From: Strongylocentrotus droebachiensis
Taxonomy: Eukaryota; Echinodermata; Echinoidea; Camarodonta; Strongylocentrotidae
Direction: 5' to 3'
Assembly: GCA_035222895.1 (NCBI GenBank)
Contig: JAVYIG010000062.1
Span: 1 to 64,000 of the forward strand
DNA: 64,000 nucleotides
Below the pieces are notes generated by a model. It was not told the origin of the DNA and searched no databases. It was given only the letters and a program-made list of their open reading frames with translations. A program made the translations under genes and the position numbers. Positions within the stretch are counted from its first letter, which is position 1, and every line of letters begins with the position of its first letter. Of the stretch, positions 1 through 11,653 are shown one piece after another.

Positions 1-167
1 CCTGTATAGAAAGACCACCTGTATATAAACACTTCATATTTTGTTTCCCAATGTTTTTCATAGAAACAAGACAGTGATGTAATAAACCTCTGCATAAAGA
101 CCATCTGCCTATAAAGACCATTTTTAATGTCTCCCTTGGATGGTGTTTCTATGCAGGTTTGACTGTA
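1..167. mobile_element. CAGTCAAACCTG-family MITE, cut by window edge
   Basis: Ends GCAGGTTTGACTG then TA; the left end lies outside the window. The body matches the 3501-3691 copy. Confidence 0.7.
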
Positions 168-609
168 TTTCAATTATGTTTATACCTCCACCCGGACCTC
201 CACACAGTCTGAATTCTCACAGGCTCACACATTGTTCCTTTGCACATTGAGTACCTCAAAAGTACAAAGAAAATGAAAATGAAAATGAAAAAAGCAGCCG
301 GAGAGATTTTTGGCTTTTCAGCTGTGCATTTTAAAAGTGGTTGCAGTTTGTGCCCGAATGTCTGATTAATGGACTTTGCCTTCCAAGACTTCACCTTTTG
401 TTCAACAAAATGGAACTAAAATTCAATCGTTCACATACATGTCACACTTGGGCAAGTCCAAGACATGTACCAACCATTACAAAGTATTATTGAATTGTAT
501 TATGATTTTGTGAACATAAATCAACACACATAAATCTTTTTATTTTGATGTTTTGTCCGATTCAAGCTCTAGCTAGTAGGGCTACCAGCTTCATACAGTC
601 ATCAAATAT

Positions 610-884
610 CTTAGATGTGGCCAAGTACAGAAATGTGAAAAAAAAACAGCTTGAGCTTGCACACATGTAATCCAAAATGTCTTTTTCTAAATGAATATTT
701 TTACTCAGTAATCCCAATGTTTATTCCTAAATACATATGGGTTTACTAATCTTAGATGTGGCCAGTACAGAAATGTGAAAAAACAGCTGAGCTTGCACAC
801 ATGTAATCAAAAATGTCTTTTTCTAAATGAATATGTTTACTAATCCCAATTGTTTATTTCTAAATACATATGGGTTTACTAATC
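610..884. repeat. Tandem duplication of about 140 bp
   Basis: Copies at 610-750 and 751-884 share 'cttagatgtggcc', 'cttgcacacatgtaatc' and 'aaatacatatgggtttacta'. A partial third copy follows to about 918. Confidence 0.8.
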
Positions 885-1135
885 CAAAAGTTTATTTCTA
901 AATACATTTGTGTTTACTACTTTTCCCAAATTCAACTGCATGTACTTGAAAATACCACTCTTCTGTATACCTTGCTATTCATATGTACCTGCCTGACCTT
1001 TGACCTTCAATGCACCAAAAAAAGCAAAACAAAAACTCTTCTCTAAAATCTCTGACACTTCTTTGCAGAAGATACATATGGAGAAAAGAATGTAAGGAAC
1101 ACACAGCAGCTTGGACTGTTCCATCAGGGGCTTGA

Positions 1136-2256
1136 TAGAGGAGGACTGGAATCAAGCCGGCGAAACCCTTGTAATTTATTCGACGCATTCGTGAGTTCTA
1201 AAGTGTAACAATGGGATGTGTAACATTCCACTTGGCTTTGAAGTTCCATGCTCCGAACCGTGCTTCCACTGCAGGGACTTTCGGAAGCCAGGCACCAGTT
1301 TTACATTAAATTACAAAATATTAAATTACCGGCAAATTTCAGTGTTAATCAAAAACTTTATATGGGGATTGTATTGGGAATAGTGCATCAAACACATTTC
1401 CCAATTTAGAACTCCGTCCCTTCTATTAATTTGTGTCAGAGTTGGTAAAAGAAAAATTACATCCTGACAAAAACTCAATAGTTTAGGATAATGCGCTAAT
1501 TTGTGCATGTTTTAATGTCCCGTTATTTGATCCATGACTTCAATAACATTAAGTTTGCTAATGCGGGTTTTTTGTATATTTGAAGTTAAAAAGGATGAAA
1601 TTACACAAGTTTGTGTTCGCTTCTTCTACTCTTTCCACATTCAACAATGGATGAGAAACCATTGAAAGGAACAGCGAACAGTTGCTGTGATACCATTTTC
1701 TGATGTAGGAATTCTAAATCCTGAAATTCATGCGCTCTTTTATCTCACCACCTGGTCAGCAGTTGCAGGTCTTTATGGTGGGTGGGCATGGCGAGTATCA
1801 CTAGGCTAATTGAGTGTGACTTGACAAAGCCGCTGACTAGGGGGAGGGGTCTTAATATCTCTCACGTTAATTCCCCCCAGGCCTCTCTTTTTCTTTCTCT
1901 CTCTCTATCTCTCTCCTTGCCCTTGATTAATTTTTGTCGTTGTCTTAGTTCAGATGGGTTATTTTTTTTCTTCTTGGGGGGGGGGGGGGGGCTGGGGGGG
2001 GGGGGGTTAAGAGCCCCCTGCCCCTCTAACTGGAAGTTTATTTATTTTTTTGTTTACAAGCGATCGAAAGCACGTGCTGACATATCATGAACGATCCCGA
2101 TTACTTCCTCAAAAGTCACTGAGTCATTTTAACTTCATATAAAAGAGAATAAACATGAGAGGTTTAATTTAGTATCTAATGAAACAGTGATCACCGTGCT
2201 GAACCTTGCATAGTATCACTTTCAATCTTACACACTTGCACTTTTTCGGGGTTCTT
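1136..2256. other. No gene recognised; CT and poly-G tracts
   Basis: Contains a CT-rich tract at about 1882-1922 and poly-G at about 1975-2006; otherwise unique AT-rich DNA with only short chance frames. Confidence 0.6.
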
Positions 2257-2675
2257 CACAAAGTATCACTGTAATTATATCTAGAGGTAGGGAATATTGG
2301 GTATACGACAAACTCCCCACAAGAAAACAAAATTATGTCGGAAAATCTGGAGTTTTTCACCAAACTACACATTTTAATGACCCACCTTTTGTTTATTGGC
2401 TTGTAGGGAAATGTTCATCAACATTGTTGGCAACGTTGGTATAACACCTTCCTCCTTTACAAAGTATCACTGTAACTATATCTAGAGTTAGGGAATATTG
2501 GGTATATATGACAAACTCCCCACAACGAAACAAAATTCTGCCGGAAAATCTGGAATTTTATGATTTGTCACCAAACTGCAAATATGAATGACCCACCTTT
2601 TGTTCATTGACTTGTAGGGAAATTGTCATCTACATTGAAGGCAACGTTGATATAAACACCTTCTTCTCCATTTAG
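2257..2675. repeat. Tandem duplication of about 205 bp
   Basis: Copies at 2257-2456 and 2457-2675 share 'acaaagtatcactgtaa', 'tagggaatattgggtata' and 'atgacccaccttttgtt'. Confidence 0.8.
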
Positions 2676-3498
2676 CTTATTCAGTCATAAACTTGCGATT
2701 TTTAATAAGCTGTCGGCTAATCGCGCATTTTGAATGCTCATAATTGTTTTGTTTTACTTGTAGAGAGTTTTAGGGAAGTACATACTATAAAACACGATCG
2801 CAAAGACTTTCGAGAATTCAACTCCTGAGCGATTTCATTACCTTATTGTCTATCCCAAAGTTATGATTTGTCACTGTAATGTTCATACATTTTGATATGA
2901 TAAGCAAGGCTATACTGACACTGCGTTTAATATGCTCATTATTAATGTCTGCTATCTCTGCTTGCGATCTTGTTATTACACTACACTCTAAGGCTCGCCC
3001 AGATATGACACAGTATTTTGCATAACAAAGCCTTGTTTTTAATTCTTTTTTTAAAAACCTGTAAACGAATGGCACCTGCGCGCTACAAAGTTCCTACACG
3101 CTTTTCACCGAGCTCTGTATTATAAGATACAGAAATGTTAAGCGTATTATACTTTCCGTCATCATTTAAAAAAAAACTGCTACTGTTTTGCTGCGTCATA
3201 ACTGAATAAGGTTTTAGGTAGATTTACTTCCTCAATATGCAATTAATTTAAGTTACGCAGGCACACACATTTATACCACATCTTTATGTAAGCAATCTCT
3301 TTCACTACCAATTCGGAGTTTGTAGACAAAATACACATTGATGCTATTTTATTATGCGGTGAATTGTTTTTATTTGTAAATTAATAGTCTTTTCCTTGTT
3401 CTTTAGGGTGATGACAACAACCCATGATTGGAGGACTATCCCTATATACCATACATATAAAGGAGGAGTTAACATTGTATAATAACTGCAATCATGTT
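2676..3498. other. No feature recognised
   Basis: AT-rich sequence without coding signal, clear repeats or RNA genes. Confidence 0.55.
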
Positions 3499-3500
3499 TA

Positions 3501-3691
3501 CAGTCAAACCTGCTTTAGAGACAACCTGTATAGAGAGACCATTTATCTATAAACACCATATATTTCGTTTCCCTTGAAGCAATGTTTTTCATTGAAACAT
3601 GGGTGAAATAAACCTCTACATAAAGACCATCTGCCTATAAAGACCATTCTTAATGTCTCCCTTGGACAGTGTTTCTATGCAGGTTTGACTG
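3501..3691. mobile_element. CAGTCAAACCTG-family MITE
   Basis: 191 bp with inverted ends CAGTCAAACCTGC...GCAGGTTTGACTG and TA on both sides (3499-3500, 3692-3693). Internal repeats of 'tataaagaccat'. Confidence 0.8.
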
Positions 3692-4131
3692 TATTTTAAT
3701 CATGTTAATACCTCAACACAGTCTGAAAACTCACATTGAGTTATATGTATATATTTCAAAAGTTATACTCGTGAAACACGAGTATACATAAACGTAGAAA
3801 CTGATTAAAATAGAATCAGATCAACATGCATCCATTCTGGCTTTTCAGCTGTGCATTTAAAAAGTGGTTATAACTTGTGTCCCGATGTCTGATTAATGGA
3901 CTTTGACTTCCAAGACCTCGGCTTTTGTTCAACAAAATGAAACTATAATTCAATCGTTCACATACATGTCATGCTTGGGCAAGTCCAAGGTATGTCCCAT
4001 TCTTAAAAAAGTATTATTGAATTGTATTATAGTTTTGTGAACATAAATCAACACAAATAAATATCTTTATTTTGATGTTTTGTCCGATTCAAGCTCTAGC
4101 TAGAAGGGCTACCAGCTTGATACAGTCATCG

Positions 4132-4277
4132 GGGCAGCATCTCACGAAACCATCATAAGTACAAGTTCACTTACATCCCATTGAAATGCGTGTATTAATT
4201 TTAACACATGTTTCAATGGGATGTCTGTGAATTTGTACTTACACGTATGATGGTTTCCTGAAACGGCTACGCTGCCC
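4132..4277. mobile_element. 146-bp hairpin MITE inside one copy of a duplication
   Basis: GGGCAGC...GCTGCCC ends and almost fully complementary arms (ACCATCATA..., CATCCCATTGAAA...). The paralogous segment near 602-608 ('cagtcatcaaatatcttag') lacks it, which shows the uninterrupted site. Confidence 0.8.
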
Positions 4278-4600
4278 AGGTATCTTAGATGTGGTTGGTA
4301 CAGTAATGGGAAAAAACAGCTTGAGCTTGCACACATGTAATCCTAAATGTTTATTTCTAAATACATTCATGTATACATTTTACTTCTTTCCCAAAAATCA
4401 ACTGCATGTACTGTACTTGAAAATACCATTCTTCTGTATACCTTGCTATTCATATACATGTACCTGCCTGACCTTTGACCTTTAATGCACAAAAAGAGCA
4501 AAACCAAAACTCTTCTCTAACCCCTCTGAACATTCTGTGCAGAAGAAGAGATATATTGGGGATAAGAACGTAAGGAACACACAGCAGCTTGGACTGTTTC

Positions 4601-5544
4601 ATGAAGTTGCATGTAAAATTCCACAGAAACTCAAACCCATGTAAATTTCAAGGCCGCAATAAACTGGGGGAATCCCTGGATTGACTCATGTCATATTATC
4701 ATCTGCTTTCACTTCTGATGTGTGGGGAAGGAGTGTGGAGGCGTGTCACATGGTATGCACTGACATAATCAGCTGAGCAATCGTAAAGTACTTAGTCATA
4801 CTTAACATTAATTACCGTCAGTCAAGGTTGTATCCGACTCATTCATACAAGATTAATTATTCCAAAATGATTAAGAAATACCTCATGTTAAGTGCACAGC
4901 AATTATGATATAATTTCCATACTGTAGCTCTCACGAACTAAAGACATTGCTTAACAGCAGACTGGAAAAATATTTGGTGCATTGTTACACTAAGGCCAAG
5001 ACACACCTTTCAACCTGACCACAACTAAATTTGAAAGAAATTAGATTAGATTAAATTTCTTTAAACATAATGTAATATCTTCATAATCTACTTCTAAATA
5101 TACATGTATAGTGTAAGCCTTTAAGTTACAGAAAAAGAACAATTTACTGTGAATTCCTGTCTTTTAACATCCTTCATTAGACAACAACAAAAAACAACTC
5201 TACATGTATTTTGTCTGGGAATACGTTCAGCCGAGGCTAAGTCTAGTTCCACCAAACCCCTCGCCTGTTTTGGAGGGGAGGAGAATGTCAAACACAGGCA
5301 GACTTTTCTATCTCTATCTACCACTCACATGACTGCAGACTGACTCAATGTCAAAACTTAAAAAACAAAAAACAAAATACCCCTCCACAAAGGCGGACTT
5401 TCCTATCTCTATCTACATGTATCACTCACATGACTGACTCAAAGTAAAAGCAGAAACTTTTGTAACATTAAACTTTCGCCATTTTCTCAACAAGAAACTT
5501 TTGCTGCATGTAAAATTTCAGTGTTGAATCAGTTGTGATTTCAT
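4601..5544. other. No feature recognised
   Basis: AT-rich. Short direct repeat 'ctttcctatctctatctac' near 5300 and 5400; no coding signal. Confidence 0.55.
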
Positions 5545-5812
5545 AAGACCATTTTTTTTGCATATGTCTTCGTCAAGTGCCTCACTACAAAATTCGCTTG
5601 CCATAAATGTTTTGTATTTCAATAGTCAGAATGCAAATTGCATATATTACATGCTGTCAGGTGAGGCAAGCTGTGTTTGTCCTACCTAGCAATTCTTCCT
5701 ATCGAGACAATTATTTGTAACGAGACAGACAGGTGAATGGAATCAATCATATTGAGGCACTTCACAGAGACCTATGCATTAAATTTTGATAAATTACGAA
5801 AATGGCCTATTA
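5545..5812. mobile_element. CCATTTTCGTAAT-family MITE (diverged)
   Basis: Shares ends and internal words ('gtgcctca', 'tttcaatagtcagaatg', 'gaggcacttcaca') with the better-preserved copy at 25672-25980. Confidence 0.65.
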
Positions 5813-6425
5813 CTTCACGGCATGAAACTTTTGCAAACCTGAACTACTACTACTTGCTAAGGATTATCTATATTGCTATACACAAGGAGGTTTAAATAAG
5901 AGGGAGTCATCATAAGTCATAACTATTGAAAATGTATGCAAACATCTGGTACATTATAAAAGGATGTACACTTGAATAAAAGAAGTACCTTAACAGAGTT
6001 TTATGTTATTCTTTCTTTTCCTCATACCTTTACCAGTAGCCTATACATTGCATGGTGAAGTTTTCTTTAGGCTGGTGCTATAATGTACATTTTATTTCAA
6101 TTTGGAGCAGTAGAGAGATTCATTATGTATTATTATGAAATAAAAGTCAAATATTCTGCAAAGGAAAAATAAGCATAAATGGTGAAGGAAAAACAAAACA
6201 TATTCAAACAATGCATTGATCAACTGAAAGTATACACAAACTTAACAAAAATAATCTTTGATTTTTATCAATTTGTCTCAAAGAAAGAAAAAAAAAGTAT
6301 AATATATCCCGACATGTCCTATAGATGTAAACACACTAAACAAGTTACAAACGGGTTCAAACTCAATTTCTAATAAAACAGAACATAATGACAATAATTA
6401 ATGACCAATCATTTACAATAACAGG
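5813..6425. other. No feature recognised
   Basis: AT-rich; nothing coding. Confidence 0.5.
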
Positions 6426-6802
6426 TTTAAAGTAGTCACCCAAAGAAAATTCAAGACAATTAATAATTATGGACAAATTATATATGGATGGAAAGATTTT
6501 CTCTTGAAAAAGACGAAAAATTTGCTGAAAAATCATGTAGATTTCATGGAAAGGCGTAAAATGCTTTGTGGCTTGCAGTGTCTCACGTGCGACGTCACAA
6601 ATCTTGATGCTCTACGGAGGACCACTGAAGGCAGAAAATCTGGATCTCAAAATTAACATTTTTGAGAGATGATTACTGCAGGCCCTGAACATATTTTGAA
6701 GAGGGAAGTTGTTATATTTGATCAGTGAGGCTTCCCCTACGCAATGATATGAATTTTGCATTGATTCAAAACAGTTTTGATTCTTCGGGTGACTACTTTA
6801 AA
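6426..6802. mobile_element. TTTAAAGTAGTCACCC-family MITE, copy 1
   Basis: 377 bp, ends TTTAAAGTAGTCACC and GGTGACTACTTTAAA. The interior matches 12192-12560 closely ('aaattatatatggatggaaa', 'cttgatgctctacggaggac'). Confidence 0.85.
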
Positions 6803-7180
6803 GAAACAACTTGTAGCATGGAACAGACCAAAATAAAGGTGGTGTATCTATCAAAAACACTATTCACTAGAAAAGATTTACATGTGATAAGTCATATGGA
6901 AATGCCTAAACTTCATAACTAAAACTAAGACAACAAAAAAGTTATATTTTTCAAAGACATAGAATAAGTTCCACTTAAAAGTAAGTGATATTCTATGGCA
7001 AAAAGAAGCAAATAACATCTAAACATTTCAGATATTCATTCATGGGATAATACCCACATACAAATAATGAATGAATAACTTTATAGACATGTACAGTATG
7101 TACAGTATGTTGTAAAGGTATTTTGAAAGAAAGGCCTATCCAATGTCTGTACATGATTCTCTGTCTTTAAAATACAAATA

Positions 7181-7350
7181 CAGTCAAACCTGTCTATAGC
7201 GACCGCCGAAGGGAAACACAAAAAGTAGTCTTTGAAGATGGGTGGTCTTTGTAGACAGGTTCCTTTAGTACATGTTTCAATGAGAAATAATTTTCAAGGG
7301 GAAAAAATGTGGTCTTTGTAGACAGGTGGTCACTAAAGCAGGTTTGACTG
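7181..7350. mobile_element. CAGTCAAACCTG-family MITE
   Basis: 170 bp, the same inverted ends and TA flanks as 3501-3691. Internal 'gtggtctttgtagacagg' is repeated twice. Confidence 0.8.
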
Positions 7351-7633
7351 TATAAACAAATGTATATGGTATTCATATGCTTTCCTATGTAACAGTAGCT
7401 CTACATGTAGTAGCTAGCAGGCTCATTCTGAGTTGATATCATTGAGCATCATAAATTATCACTTGTTTTTAACTGTCACTGCACTACAAGCCCCACATAT
7501 TGTCTTTCATGTGCTTGGTTACGTCTCTGTGGTAGCACATGTAGCATGTATATGGTGTATGGCTGGGAAAGCTGTTAGACCTTGAAGAACTCTAGAGTAG
7601 AATCCACAGATTTTGTATTCTTCATATTGATAC

Positions 7634-7970
7634 TAACCTTTCCCAAAGCAGTAGAAAATATCTCCTTGGCTCAATAAAATAAATTTCAATTCCAACACTT
7701 AGTTGTAGGTTTAAGAGTCAGTTCAGATAAACTCCTGGAAGCTAACCTTTCCTGAAGCAGTAGAAAATATCTCCTTGGCTCCACAAAATCAATTTCAATT
7801 TTAACACATTGTTGCAGGTTTTAGAGTCAGTTCAGATAAACCCCTGGAAGCTCACCTTTCCTGAAGCAGTAGAAAATATCTCCTTGGCTCCACAAAATAA
7901 ATTTCAATTCCAACACATTGTTGTAGATTTTAGAGTCAGTTCGGATAAACTCCCGGAAGTTTCTCCTCGA
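7634..7970. repeat. Three tandem copies of about 112 bp
   Basis: Repeats of 'gcagtagaaaatatctcct' and 'agagtcagttcagataaac' at regular spacing. Most differences are single bases. Confidence 0.85.
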
Positions 7971-8689
7971 CATGAAAGCCACATACACGGTAGAGTATTT
8001 TGACCATCTCTTTATCTTATTACAGCTATAGGAATTGTGTGGAATCGATCATATATTCTGACAGCTTATAATGAAGTTCTGATGCTGTTGACTGCAATAC
8101 ACTTGGCAAACCTAAACATACTTTGCACAACCAAAGTATTGTAATTTTGTCATGACTGCAACAGATCTCTCAACTTTGATTCTGATGAACTCAGTGCTTT
8201 CCACACAGTTATCCCTGGGTTCATAGCCACAGTCCCTAAAGTGAGACGATATGCATAACTACATTTACAAATACAGTTAACTATTATGCACATGGTACTA
8301 CAAATCAAGTAGTCAGAGTAAAAGAAAAGAACAAAATAAATAAATAAGCAAAAAGAAATTCTAATGAATCACTGGGTTGAAGTCACTTCTCAATGGTTAG
8401 AATCATCCCCAGCTCTAAGGTGACATTTCTTGACAGAGTTGAATGATGTGCACTTGGCATGGTGGAGGTTTTCGTAACAATCTTGACAACTGGGCCCCGT
8501 CTTACAAAGAGTTACGATTGATTCAAAATTTCAAATCAATCGCAAGTCCTCAAATCAATCGCAAGTTTGCAGTCTCCTATCTCTTATATGGACATAGTTG
8601 CGCAAATAAGTTGAGATTAAATCACATCTTTGTAAGACGGGCCCTGGTCTTTTGAAGGTTATTCCCTGCTTTTAGTTGATATGCCTTTG
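7971..8689. other. No gene recognised apart from the MITE at 8491-8646
   Basis: Lies between the 112-bp tandem repeat and the decayed MYND-exon array. No coding signal beyond short chance frames. Confidence 0.45.
8491..8646. mobile_element. GGGCCCGTCTTACAAAG MITE
   Basis: 156 bp. Ends GGGCCCCGTCTTACAAAGA and TCTTTGTAAGACGGGCCC. Internal 'caaatcaatcgcaagt' repeats. From memory, this family is abundant in sea urchins. A truncated relative lies at 20203-20295. Confidence 0.8.
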
Positions 8690-10077
8690 GAGGTCTGTAG
8701 TTCTGCCTACTTGGTAATATTTTGATTTCCTGAAGAATTGTCGTTATCAGAGCTGCATGTATCTAACATGGTTGGGGTTAACACAAAAGTTTCTGTTGCA
8801 GCTCACAGTCCCTAGAGCATCATGGTCCTGCCTACTTGGCTTAATGCCATCGTGGTTTATAAATTGTACATTCTTGACACTTGTTTTGAATGAAATCCTT
8901 ACAGATTCTCTTGAAGTATTTCTCCCACAAGCTCAAGGTCCTTGAAGCAGTTCCTTACACAAATCAAAACAGTTGACTATCCTCTGCTTTCAATCGACGT
9001 ACCTCTCGGCAATCTAAGTTCCAACCGCTTTGTCCAAGTCTTGATTTCCTGAAGACTTGTTATCAAAGATGGTTGGGGTTAACTCTGAAGATTGTCTTTA
9101 TCCTATACTTGAAGCTCATTCTCACTATATCATTATAGTCCTGCCTACTTGGCTTAATGCTATAGATTCTTATGAACTGCTGGTTCTCACGACTTGTTGT
9201 GGATAAATTCCTGACAGCTGCATTTGTAGAATTCTCCCATACTTAAAGCCCCTGGTCCTTGGAACAGTCCCGTACATGAAGCAGAACAATTGACTCAAGT
9301 ACTTATCCATTGCAGAGCCGTCAAATTTTGTTTTGATAAAGTTGAGACCTGACTTTGTGAGGACTATACCCTATTTACAGTTGAGATGCTTTTGAGCATT
9401 GCAGTTTCAATCACTTTGTCCAAGTCTTGATTTCCTGAAAACTTGTTATCAAAGATGGTTGGGGTTAACTCTGAAATTTGACTTTATCCTAAACTTGAAG
9501 CTCAGTTTCACTATATCATTATAGTCCTGCCTACTTGGCTTAATGCTATAGCTTCTTAATATGAACTGCTGGTTCTCACGACTTGTTTTGGATAAATTCC
9601 TGATGCTTCCTTCGTAGAATTCTACTTAAAGCGTCTTGTCCTTGGAACAGTCCTGTACATGATGCAGAACAATTGACTATTGTACTAATCCATTTTAGAG
9701 CCGTCAAATTTTGTTTAGGTATAGTTGAGACCCGACATTGTGAGGACTATCCCGTGTATAGTTGAGGCTTGAGATGCCTTTCACTTTGTCCAAGTCTTGG
9801 TTTCCTGAGGACTTGTTATCGGAACTACCAAAGATGGTAGGCTTTAACTCTGAACAGCTTGTCTTTATCATACAAGTGAAGCTCTGTGTCCCTAGAAGTA
9901 TTTTAGTCCCCCCTACTTTGCTTAATGCTATAACGGGTAGTTGTTCATGAATGGCTCATTTACAGGATTTGTTTTGAACGAATCTCTTACGACTTCTCTC
10001 GTAGAATTCACCCCCTACTCAAAGCTTCCAACTCTCGAAGCAGTCTCTTACACGAAGCAGAACACTTGAGTCACTAT
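8690..10077 (-). pseudogene. Decayed tandem copies of the gene A terminal (MYND) exon
   Basis: Roughly three and a half units of about 380-395 bp. Plus-strand landmarks shared with the intact exon at 10078-10290 recur: GAGCCGTCAA at about 9315, 9699 and 10094; a 'gaattctcccatacttaaag'-like run at about 9230 matching the exon's 'gaatttctcccatgctttaa'; and 'tcctgcctacttggcttaat' at about 8828, 9144 and 9524. Reading frames and zinc ligands are lost in the copies. This also accounts for most of the DNA just 3' of gene A. Confidence 0.65.
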
Positions 10078-10290
10078 CTAATCGCTATCGGAGCCGTCAA
10101 TCCTGGTTTTCACAAAGTCTTGACAGTTAATCTTGTGGAATTTCTCCCATGCTTTAAGCTGACAGTCCCTGGAACAGTAGAGTCCTGTGCACCTGGCACA
10201 ACGCTTGAGTTTCTTGCCTATCCCCAAGCCGCACATGTCGCACGACGGGATGGGTTCCAAGCCATGCATATCACGGTATTGGATCAACAC
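10078..10290 (-). CDS. Gene A exon 14 (residues 649-718, MYND finger, stop)
   Basis: 213 nt including TAG. The acceptor is TTTATTTCAG. It encodes the whole MYND finger with spacing C-x2-C-x10-C-x2-C-x4-C-x3-C-x8-H-x3-C and a short acidic tail, DGSDSD. Decayed tandem copies of this exon occupy the 1.4 kb directly downstream. Confidence 0.92.
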   Translation of the reverse strand: MLIQYRDMHGLEPIPSCDMCGLGIGKKLKRCARCTGLYCSRDCQLKAWEKFHKINCQDFVKTRIDGSDSD

Positions 10291-11616
10291 CTGAAATAAA
10301 GCAACAGGTAAAAGTATGAAGAGGATCCGCCTATTTGGGCTGATAGGGCCATGTCCAAAGCATTAATCACTTTAACACTGAGCAAATGCCTTTCTAATCC
10401 CTTTTATAGAAACTTTTAACAGTGTGCTTCTTTTTTCTTTCTATTTCCTTAAAGTGATTAGGAAACATTGGTGAAGGTTGATGAAAAAACTGCGTAATTT
10501 TTGTATGAAATGTTACTCTTTATTTTCCTTCTTCTGTACTAACCCTCTAATATGCAAAATGTCCTGAAAAAATTACCAAACCACAAAGATTTATGTTTTT
10601 CTTTGAAGGCGTCACTGTGTGACACCCTCTACCACTAAATTCTCCCAACTGGTTTTCCATGTAAATTACATCAAACAGGCTTGAAAAATTCATTGCTTTG
10701 TGACGATTTACATTCACCTAAAATGTAATAAAATTGTAATAATATAGTTGGGAGAATTAAGGAATCAATCAGACCAGTTTTTCCCAATTTTTATCATTAA
10801 TAATGGTCTGTTTTCACTCAAACTTTCAAATTATCTTTAATTGTACATCTAGCATTGAAGTCACTACCTTAGCACCATTTTCTCTCATCTGAACAATGTT
10901 CATAAGTCCCTTTAACTCTTAAGCTGCCACCCATACAAAGCACCCAGTGCCACAGTGCTAATCTCCTGTGTGCCAAGTTAATTTTAAGGTTGGTTCAAGG
11001 GCGTGTTATTTAAATTTTTACAAAAAACAAATCGCTGAATTACTCGAGAAAATCCAATCTGACTGTTGTATACAAAGACGCGTAATCCAAAGCCGATAAT
11101 CTGATGCACGCGATGGTACTTTCAATAGCGCTATAAAAGCACTCAGCACGGTGCAATGGGCATGAACAATGACTGTTATTACATATGCTTGCTAGCGTGC
11201 ACAAAGCAGACAAACGGTAGCGCGCTCGCGTGCACAGAGCACTATAACAATAGCGCGCTAGCAGTCTCATGGCAGGATATGAGTTAAGGTCAACTTGCTC
11301 TCAAGCTCGAATTTCCCTTCAATCATCCAGCAGGGTTCATGTCCCTGCTGTGGATACACTCACCTTGTCTCTGTGTGATATGAAATAGTCAGCCGTGTCT
11401 TCCCCCATTAGACATAGTGTGATGTCACAAAGAGCCCGGTAGTAATCTTTAACAAAGAAGAGTCCCCTGGATCGGCGGTACAGGGCTTTTCTCATTAAAG
11501 TGTTGTTCCTAACATTGCCCATTCTGTTGGTAGGATCTGCCACTGTTGTGTGAAAAAGGAGAGAGAGAGAGAGAGAGAGAAAGAAAGAGAGAGAGAGAGG
11601 GAGAGAGGGAGGGAGG

Positions 11617-11653
<37 letters not shown>

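Larger units (their letters stand above)
1..1135. repeat. Segmental duplication, copy 1
   Basis: Matches 3500-4600 over most of its length, for example the 'cttttcagctgtgcatttta', 'gtctgattaatggactttg' and 'aaggaacacacagcagcttg' phrases, with about 10-15% divergence and indels. No exon was recognised in it. Confidence 0.75.
3500..4600. repeat. Segmental duplication, copy 2
   Basis: Second copy of 1-1135. It carries the 4132-4277 MITE and a complete CAGTCAAACCTG MITE at its left end. Confidence 0.75.

Noticed and set aside
979-1188. 69-residue minus-strand frame in the segmental duplication
   Set aside because: The matching part of the second copy does not keep the frame, so there is no coding constraint.
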